Part shown: positions 56,481 to 64,000 of the stretch, piece by piece | How the letters are laid out: each line of letters starts with the position of its first letter | Position numbering within the stretch: position 1 is the stretch's first letter | Assembly: GCA_016648135.1 (NCBI GenBank) | Contig: JADDOH010000175.1 | Span: 48,031 to 112,030, forward strand | DNA from: Agrypnia vestita | Taxonomy: Eukaryota > Arthropoda > Insecta > Trichoptera > Phryganeidae | Reading direction: 5' to 3' | DNA length: 64,000 nucleotides | Translations under genes and position numbers: made by a program | Notes under the pieces: model-generated | Databases searched by the model: none | What the model was told of the DNA's origin: nothing | What the model saw: the letters and a program-made list of their open reading frames with translations, nothing else

Positions 56481-57194
56481 TAGAACATATTCTTTGCAAT
56501 ACAAAATTGAAAAATAAAACAATTTATTAGAGAAAAAACTAACTTGTAAAATTGCTCAGTTTACGTAGGGAACTTCGACATGCAACAATAAAGGTAAACT
56601 TAAACAAAAATTTGATTTAAATAGTTGGAAATATAATATCGACATTTCCTATCTAAACTCGGACATCTACCAAAAATGCATTTTTGACTTCTGTAATTTT
56701 TTTTATAGATGTCTTAGCTTAATTATTTTTAATAGGCAATTACAAAGGGAAAGAAAACAAAAATAGTATTATTCCTAAATTAGGAAAATTCTTCGTTATA
56801 TTAAGCCTGTAAGATCGCCTGTACCAATATACTCCGTATTGCCATCAAGAAAAATCACCAGCGTTCGATAATAACGGTCCATGTAGTCTGTCGCCAGGCG
56901 ACGGTGGGACGTCAGTGCGATAGTCGCCCTTTATTGTGAAGCATGGCGCATGGCGCATGGCTGAAGCGTCACCACCGGAACGGTACGTTACGTTTTTTAA
57001 TAATTTTTGATTGTCTATTTGTTTGCGTCAATTGGTTATATTGTGGTTTACTTCTTTTGATACCAAATTATATTTTCAACACAAAAAACAGGTTTTACGG
57101 AAATACTGGTGATAAAGCAGCTTACATAACTTCGCGTAGGATTTATGTAACTAAGATATTAGCAGTCTACAGAAAATACAAAACAAGTGATTAA
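56481..57194. other. Unassigned DNA with a small GC-rich patch
   Basis: Contains the partner repeat at 56628-56690 and a GC-rich patch at 56890-56990 with GTCGCCAGGCGACGG (a short perfect inverted repeat) and three GGCGCATG-like copies. No gene recognised. Confidence 0.4.
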
Positions 57195-57320
57195 TACCAA
57201 CGTTTCGGCATGGTATTGCGAACCAAAATTAACCACAACATCGATACTTACAACACATCAGCTCTGATGATGGACCCTGCAAATGGAAGCTAAACGTCGC
57301 GTCGCACAGTGGTCGGAAAA
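57195..57320 (+). mobile_element. Hammerhead-bearing repeat (family B), decayed copy
   Basis: GGTATTGCGAACCAA upstream and CTGATGATGGACC at 57264-57276 match the other family B copies. The GAAAC core has become TAAAC (57291-57295). Likely inactive. Confidence 0.55.
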
Positions 57321-58933
57321 GACAATCTGAGCGAGCGAAATTATTTTAGTGTTTATTTGTATTCTATACCCATTAAATAATAATAATAAACCAATTTAGA
57401 GATATAAAAAATAAAATAAATGTAGTATTGAAAACTTGATTATACCACCTAACCACACTTTATATTTAATTCTAAACTTGTCTTTATGACGTCCACAATT
57501 GATCCACTTTCGACGTATTTGTCCAAAAAAATTTAACAAAGTTTTTTTTTATTATACCTTGTTGTATTAATCGCCCTTCAAACAGCTTTTTTTACTTCCT
57601 TTAGAAAAGTCTCGCTCCTTTAACCATACTCCAAACAGTTTTTTCCTTGGTAATCCGAGAGCTGGAAAATAAATAAATTCTGAATACAGGCGCACCGAAG
57701 TGCACTCCGATTGATTTTAAATCTGTAGCCAAGGTATTAGAGAACGATAGTTTACAACAATTAGAATCAATACAGGTCAATCCCAGTTTTGGCAGTCTAA
57801 GGCATGCAGAAAAAAATTACGATATTTTGTTAAAAACAAATCGTGGCTTTGTAGAATATTAATTGAATAAAAATGTGGATTATATTAAAAAAAAGTTACC
57901 TAAGTTTATCGATTCCATAGTTTGAAGAACAAAATTCAAAAAATTAAACACACCACTTTGGTACAAACACTCGTATCTGACAGACAATAACTCAACTTTA
58001 TTTTTTTGCAACAACATGTCACTACCTGCTCGACTAGACACGAGGGGTTTATTCTAGGTGATTAACTATTAGTGGGACTTTATTACCCAAGGAACTAAGT
58101 TTATTTCGCTGCATATATTTTATTTTTATTACGACTTTCGTTTTTTGAATTTTGTGCGCACAGAATCTAATTTCCAACGTTTGTGCGTCGGGGAGAAAGC
58201 CCTAAAATACGGAATATTTCCCTAGAAAACACAAGTCAAAATATTCTGAACAGCCGTTTCACGGCTTAAACTTAAGGCTTAAGTTTTCAACTTAAACATT
58301 TTTAAGTGATTAATAAGTTTTTAAAGAAATGTATTTGTGAACAACGTAAAATATATATATATTTTTTTTATATTTGTAATTATTCTTATTATATGTTTCG
58401 TCACTTTAATCATATGTATAGTTATATTTTACGCAATCATGTACGAGTATATATCATGTTGACTGATCTTCCAACTAAATCGCTCGAAGTTGTACGTTTA
58501 AGTTCTGCTACCGTGTCCAGACGATGACCTACACAGTTGTGTTTGCCTTGTGCCTTTAGTTTCCCGACTGTCGACAATTATTCACTAAGTGCCAACATTA
58601 GAAACGTGTACAATATTCATATTACTCCAGAACAACTATGCAGAGTTTTTCATAATAAATGGTCCGTATATTTTTGTTTGAGTTACGAAAGCACTTTTAA
58701 GAAAGAAGAAAAATAGAATAAGGTAAAATCTAGTAAATCGAAGCTTATAAATTTTAAGTTGCAATTTTAGAACGTAATTCGACGATATATAAAACAATCT
58801 TTCGAAACAGAAGAAATCTACCGATAGAAAAATTATTTTATTACCACCAGCATACGAACCTAAAGTGAATTATTCGATAGTTTTTGGGATTCATTGCAAC
58901 ATTAAATTGAGGCTATTTGAAAATGAAATAAAA
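57321..58933. other. Unassigned AT-rich DNA
   Basis: Nothing recognised. Confidence 0.4.
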
Positions 58934-59390
58934 GATGAATCTATATAATAAGTCGCAAATTTGACGTAATTCTAGATGTAACGATTCACCGAAAAGAACA
59001 GTTCCGATTCCGTAAAGAAAAAAAAATATATTGAAATGCAAAAGAACAAAAAAAAACGAATGAATAAAATTAAAATCTGAAAAAAAGAATGAATCTATAT
59101 AAGTCGCAAATTTTACGTAATCCTAGATGGTACTATTCACCGAAAAGGACAGTTCCGGTTCCGGAAAGAAAAAAAATGATATTGAAATGCAAAAGAACAA
59201 AAAAAAACGAATGAATAAAATTAAAATCTGAAAAAAAGAATGAATCTATATAAGTCGCAAATTTTACGTAATCCTAGATGGTACTATTCACCGAAAAGGA
59301 CAGTTCCGGTTCCGGAAAGAAAAAAAATGATATTGAAATGCAAAAGAACAAAAAAGTCGAATGAATAAAATTAAAATCAGTGAATCAAAG
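58934..59390. repeat. Three tandem units of about 152 bp
   Basis: Units begin near ATGAATCTATATAA(G) at about 58934, 59088 and 59240 and contain GGACAGTTCCGGTTCCGG or a variant. The last two are nearly identical. The array runs directly into the repeat shared with 30.4-30.6 kb. Confidence 0.85.
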
Positions 59391-59560
59391 AATGTAATAT
59401 AATGTTTTGAGATAAATATTACAAATTTACATGGATTATTGCCCAATTACTTTCACAACAAAATGAAACTAAATAAAGATTTTCATTCATACAATGCAAG
59501 AAGTGGCGACAGTGTAAGACTGCGGAAGAAAAATAAAAATATTTCAGAAAATTGTTTAAT
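59391..59560. repeat. Dispersed repeat shared with 30410-30590
   Basis: Same ordered blocks as at 30.4 kb: GAATCAAAGAATG, GGATTATTGCCCAA, TTTTCATTCATACAAT and GGCGACAGTGTAAGACT. Confidence 0.7.
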
Positions 59561-61430
59561 GTACAAATGATTTAAAATCGTCCACAACTTACCAAAAATA
59601 ATACAAATTATGCAAAATAATAAAATTCACAATATTAGTAAAGTCATAGTAATCAATAGTGAGCACATCAGAGTTGGCCAAAACCAACGTAAGAGCTCAA
59701 TAGGAGACTAAAGAGGCCAGGAAATTGAAAAGAGCAAGAGAATCAAAAGGAATCAGAGGACATCACACCAACAATAGAACAATACCTCATGTATGGTCCA
59801 GCAATTGCAGATTAAAGGTTATTAAAAAACGATATTCGATTTTAAGTCTCTGAAGTCGTATTTTTTTCTTTTACGTTTTTCTCGAAACTACTTTTTCAAA
59901 TACACGATATCTCCCGATTTACTCAACCGATTTGGTTGAAATTTACAACAGTTATTTTTCATATTGTCTAAAGCGTGACGTACAATTTTTTTTGGTTGAG
60001 TACCACATTCAAAAAGTTATAAATTTTTAAACTCAGACAGCTGTCATTTCTACAAATTTGTTTATAAAAATTATTCCCTACATCACACAATAACTATTTC
60101 CCTTCTTAACATGAAAAAAAAGATTTTTTGTTTTTTTTATTCTATTATATAATATATATATATATAATTTTGTGTTCTAGATAATGTCTAAATAATGTCT
60201 AGTAGAGAAATCATGTACACCATCAGCGAGGATTTTTAAAACAGGCCTCTACTTGTCGGCTATGTCCGCCAATTTTTTATTTTTTTTCAATTTTTAACAT
60301 TGTAAATTATTCATAAAAATACTGTGTGTGTGTGTGTAAAATAAAGATTATTTTTACTATATTTAGAAACTGCGTTAAAAATAGTTATTTTTATACCTAT
60401 TTTTCCGAACGCAAGGGCGGCGTAACCCCGTAAATATGTACGGTACCTACGGAACGTAGATTTCACACTAAATAATCAATCTACTTCTAAACTGTCAAGA
60501 CGTTCTCGAGATGGTTGCCGTGATAAGAAATTCATTAATTAGAGTAATGAAATTGCTTCCAAGAATTTGTTGAAGCATCCACACATTAGTAGTAAGACAA
60601 CATTATAACATACACATATTAAAAATATATAAAAATTAATTATCAACAAAGTATCTTACTGCTAACATTGTTTGATCTCGAGTACAAGGTGCCTCGTGGC
60701 GTACCTGTGAAATACTACTCCACGTGTGCTAGAATAAACACGAAGCTGTACGCGAGAACCTAAACTAACATGAATATTTGACAGTCGACGGATAGAGAGA
60801 CGAAGAGAGAATTCGACAGGGGCTTTTCCTTTGTTTTAATCCTTTATGAGTCTAACGGACACGATTCGGGGATTTCCCATGAGGCTCTGCAAAGGCTGTG
60901 TGAGGTTCGCCGGTCCGGTGTAGGAGTGTTGTGCCGAGCTGGTTTATGAACCCGAGCATGACACGCACAACCCTAGCGTGTACGTGACTGCAGACGAGGA
61001 CTAGGTATGTATGCGAAACGTAGACGGCGAACGGAAGCCATACTTCTACTTACATAACCGTGGCGGATAAACGTAGGGCGGTATTTTATTTGTTATATTA
61101 TTAAGCCACTGCCCTACAGATCCTATGTTTCTCAAATAACATTTAATTTCTTCTTCAATAAAAGCAAAATAACTTCGTGGTAACATTATTTATATTAATG
61201 AAAAGAAAACACTATGTAATTATTGCAATTATTTTTACGTAACATTATTTATTTGTGTTAAACCTGTAGAATTTTTGATATTCGAATTAAAAAGCACTTA
61301 GAATGCAATAATAATTCTGATTTCTCTAATCACCTTTTAGAAACAAACCATTCTTTTGATATTAACAAAAGTTTTGAAATTTTACAAGTAAATAACATAG
61401 GATTACATTTAGATAAATAAATTTTTAGAT
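59561..61430. other. Unassigned DNA with GC-richer patch
   Basis: A patch at about 60680-61080 is GC-richer, with CG dinucleotides and no readable protein. A short (TG)n lies near 60325-60337. The rest is AT-rich. Confidence 0.4.
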
Positions 61431-61434
61431 TTAA

Positions 61435-61963
61435 TGTATATTATAGATATCTCACAGAGACGAAACTGTATTTATTATGGGAAAGTAGGTATATAAGTCA
61501 TTGGGTGTACATAGGACTTATGACCTATCTTTATGGTTGGCTTAAGTGATCACTTTACACAATTGTAACATTCGCCATTTCCACCCATGATAGAATATAC
61601 CATGCTTATTCATTTTTTGGAAGTTGTATATATGTTCAAATTGCGTGGAAAGCTTTCACATATGAGTTGTAAGCGCCTTTCCATGCGGCCTGTACAAAGC
61701 CATTTTCATTCCCCTAAATCCCCACAGATGTCGCTAATGAGAAAATCTACATTGATTTTTTACGGAATTTTGAGAGCAATATACTTTAAAAAGCATGGTA
61801 TATTCTATCATGGGTGGAAATGGCGAATGTTACAATTGTGTAAAGTGATCACTTAAGCCAACCATAAAGATAGGTCATAAGTCCTATGTACACCCAATGA
61901 CTTCTATACCTACTTTCCCATAATAAATACAGTTTCGTCTCTGTGAGATATCTATAATATACA
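61435..61963. mobile_element. Foldback element, 173-bp arms, TTAA-flanked
   Basis: Left arm 61435-61607 and right arm 61791-61963 are reverse complements with a single visible mismatch over 173 bp. The spacer is 183 bp. TTAA flanks both ends (61431-61434 and 61964-61967). There is no coding capacity. A diverged relative is at 22751-23023 and one end at 15181-15214. The TTAA site recalls piggyBac-type mobilisation, but the ends do not start with CCC, so the mobilising enzyme is unknown. Confidence 0.85.
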
Positions 61964-61967
61964 TTAA

Positions 61968-63670
61968 TTGATTAATAATGTCTCTGTGACGTAAATCCAG
62001 CACTGTTCTGAAAGATTTGAACAAACTCAAAAATATTCTGAAATTTTTAGAAATTAGAAAAAGCGTTAATCGCCATTTAAATATTATTAATAACCAAATC
62101 CTTTTTGCACATAGTTATCTTCTAAATTTATTTTCAGACTACAGACTAGTTCTTACTTAATTAGATATTCAACTACCATATATATATTTTTTTTTTAATA
62201 ACCATACTTTTAAGCATTGGCCCCTAAACATTTTGGTTATTCAAAAACAGTGTTTTTTTACAAAATGTTTTGTTTTTACTGACATTTAATTTATTTAAAA
62301 ATGGACATCGCAGATCGCAGCGTTAGATATTTTTAAGAAATGTTTTTGATTACGTTCTACTCGATATTAAGGTTGACATATTATACGGGAAGGCTTATAA
62401 CCCTGTTTTAAAAATGTTAAACCCATAAATTGTAATTGCAAGAAAGAATAATATTGCAATTGACACGCGGTCACTTTGTAGTGTTTTAAAATATGTGGAA
62501 TAAACAAAAATCTATTATGTATCGTTGATTGAACAGCGAGACTAAACGACAATATCTTGCACGTTGGTTATCTATTATTAATTGGGACTAATTTTGTTCT
62601 GCAGCACGATTATTTTAATTCTCACTAAACTAAACATACGTATTATTTTGTCACTAATATATTTTCGTTATATTCAATAAATAATATGCAGTGCCAGTAA
62701 GTAATACAGTGCCTTGTCAACTGGCATGGAAGGGGGCGTGTTTTTCGGTCGTCAATAGGAATATAGACTATTGGGGTGAAGCGTTGAGGAAAGTGAAATT
62801 AAATAGGATGACAACATACAGTATTTGGATTAGCTATCAATTACACCTGATAATACAACATATTATTGGGCGAGAAATCAATTTTGAGTACTTTCTAGTG
62901 ATTATCCCATACAAATTTGTACATTTATAAAAATTAAGGTGAATACTTTTATTTTTAAACATGTACAGTTATTTTGCCATAAGTAATTGCGTAACATTTT
63001 TTAAGTGGTCTAAAACACAGAGGTTCGAATGGATCCACATTTGTGGTTAAATTTTTTATAAACGTTAATTTGGGGAAAATGGATTCTGAAAAAGCGCTCT
63101 AATGTGTTTAGACTTGGTTCGTTACGTTACTTTAAATAAAATTGTTCCTTTTTTTAATTTCCCATACGTACCTACCAATTCGGAAAAATTCTCATGAATT
63201 AATTAAAATTTCAGGACCATATTCAAAAAAAGTCTCATTAGCGTTAAAAATTGTATTACATTTTTAATTTTAATTATGTATTGCATTATCAAAATGAAAT
63301 AAGTTTGAATCAAAAATACGATCAAAGCTAATTTATACATGGTGTTCAAAAGCAAAGGGAGCTAATGGGACCTGCCTGGATATTATAAACTTATTAAAAT
63401 AATTAACATGTACGATGTAACTGACATATCAATGCCAACAAGTAGATGAGTTTGTGTATTGTGGAGATTATGTTCGATAGAAATGTAAAAGTTGAGAAAC
63501 GTATCGAAAGGAGGATGGCTGCAGAAAACAAAGTGAATGGCGCATTGAATGCAATAATTTTTTGTGTAAGCTTGTTATCTGGGAAAGACAAGTATACGAA
63601 ATGGATTTTTGCTACAAACAAAGATCTGTGGAAGTGAAACATAGAGCTAGCAGGCGTATTTGTGACAGAA
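61968..63670. other. Unassigned AT-rich DNA
   Basis: Nothing recognised. Confidence 0.4.
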
Positions 63671-63676
63671 TGTAGA

Positions 63677-63796
63677 ATTAACAAATTATACAAGATTATA
63701 AACCTAATCTAATAATATAAAAATAATAAAAATAAAAAAATAATAAAAATAATAAACAAATTATACAAGATTATAAACCTAATCTAATAATATAAA
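63677..63796. repeat. Direct repeat of about 45 bp around an AT-rich spacer
   Basis: AACAAATTATACAAGATTAT begins both copies (about 63678 and 63752), each ending CTAATAATATAAAAA, separated by an (AATAAA)-rich stretch. Confidence 0.85.
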
Positions 63797-64000
63797 AAGG
63801 GGTCGCTTTTGGGATTGAACACGTTGTACGAATGAATGAGAAAAGAATAGTAAGAGAGATATATGACAAGAGTGTCGACGGTTCAAGAAATACAACGACG
63901 GCCGCGGCCTGACTTGGCGTGACCAGGTAAACCAGATTTTGAAAGATGGTCCTGTAAGAAGGTCAACAAACGAGTAGCTGCCATAAGAAGATGAATGAGG
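63797..64000 (+). pseudogene. LINE 3' fragment (family C), leaving the window
   Basis: Plus-strand translation gives FGIEHVVRMNEKRIVREIYD, then after frame changes a PRPDLAWRDQVNQILKDGP stretch. This matches the FGHVERMNE...RKTWHDQVLQVFEDGP region of the 35.3-kb copy. Stops and a frameshift are present. Confidence 0.7.

Overview
The window is 64 kb of AT-rich animal DNA. Its content points to an insect nuclear genome: an intact mariner transposase, several LINE lineages, a Penelope-like element, a tRNA-derived SINE, piggyBac and hAT remnants, and many foldback elements. I cannot name the species. I found no convincing host protein-coding gene, no rRNA or stand-alone tRNA gene, and no CRISPR array. 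Apart from two retrotransposon/transposon ORFs that are still open (mariner transposase, CR1-like ORF2), the coding traces are decayed parts of mobile elements. All LINE, SINE and LTR family names rest on motifs read by eye, not on database searches.

Layout. 1-309: end of a mariner copy that runs off the left edge. 784-966: SINE copy. 1036-1500 and 1898-2965: two LINE 3' fragments, the first holding a perfect 25-bp hairpin. 6.9-13.4 kb: three more SINE copies, a piggyBac deletion derivative (8103-8907) and a complete 1,286-bp mariner (11925-13210) with an uninterrupted DD34D transposase. 18.19-18.48 kb: a 287-bp insertion with a 14-bp target duplication. 20.48-21.17 kb: a Penelope-like fragment with GIY-YIG endonuclease traces and hammerhead-ribozyme-like motifs. 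22.75-24.87 kb: a TTAA-flanked foldback, a LINE fragment split by a small foldback, and another LINE fragment. 25.5-30.3 kb: a CR1-like LINE with intact 964-aa ORF2, damaged ORF1, and a 3' UTR made of an 86-bp minisatellite.

31-34 kb holds LINE scraps and a small hAT-like element. 35125-39412 is a hAT transposon bounded by the perfect 8-bp duplication CTCTAGAG; its transposase is decayed and a LINE has inserted into it. 42164-53792 is the largest unit: an LTR-retrotransposon-like element of about 11.6 kb with LTRs of about 3.5 and 3.0 kb, a promoter, a PBS and a polypurine tract, but no gag or pol. It fits a non-autonomous, LARD-like element. 53.85-57.3 kb has further hammerhead-like repeats of two families. 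The rest is tandem repeats, a large near-perfect inverted repeat (61435-61963) and a LINE fragment leaving the right edge.

How it works together: the region is a nested transposon graveyard with some young pieces (mariner, the 61.4-kb foldback, part of the giant LTRs). The best candidates for something new are the giant-LTR coding-less element and the Penelope-linked hammerhead-like RNAs, whose stems change in a compensatory way between copies.
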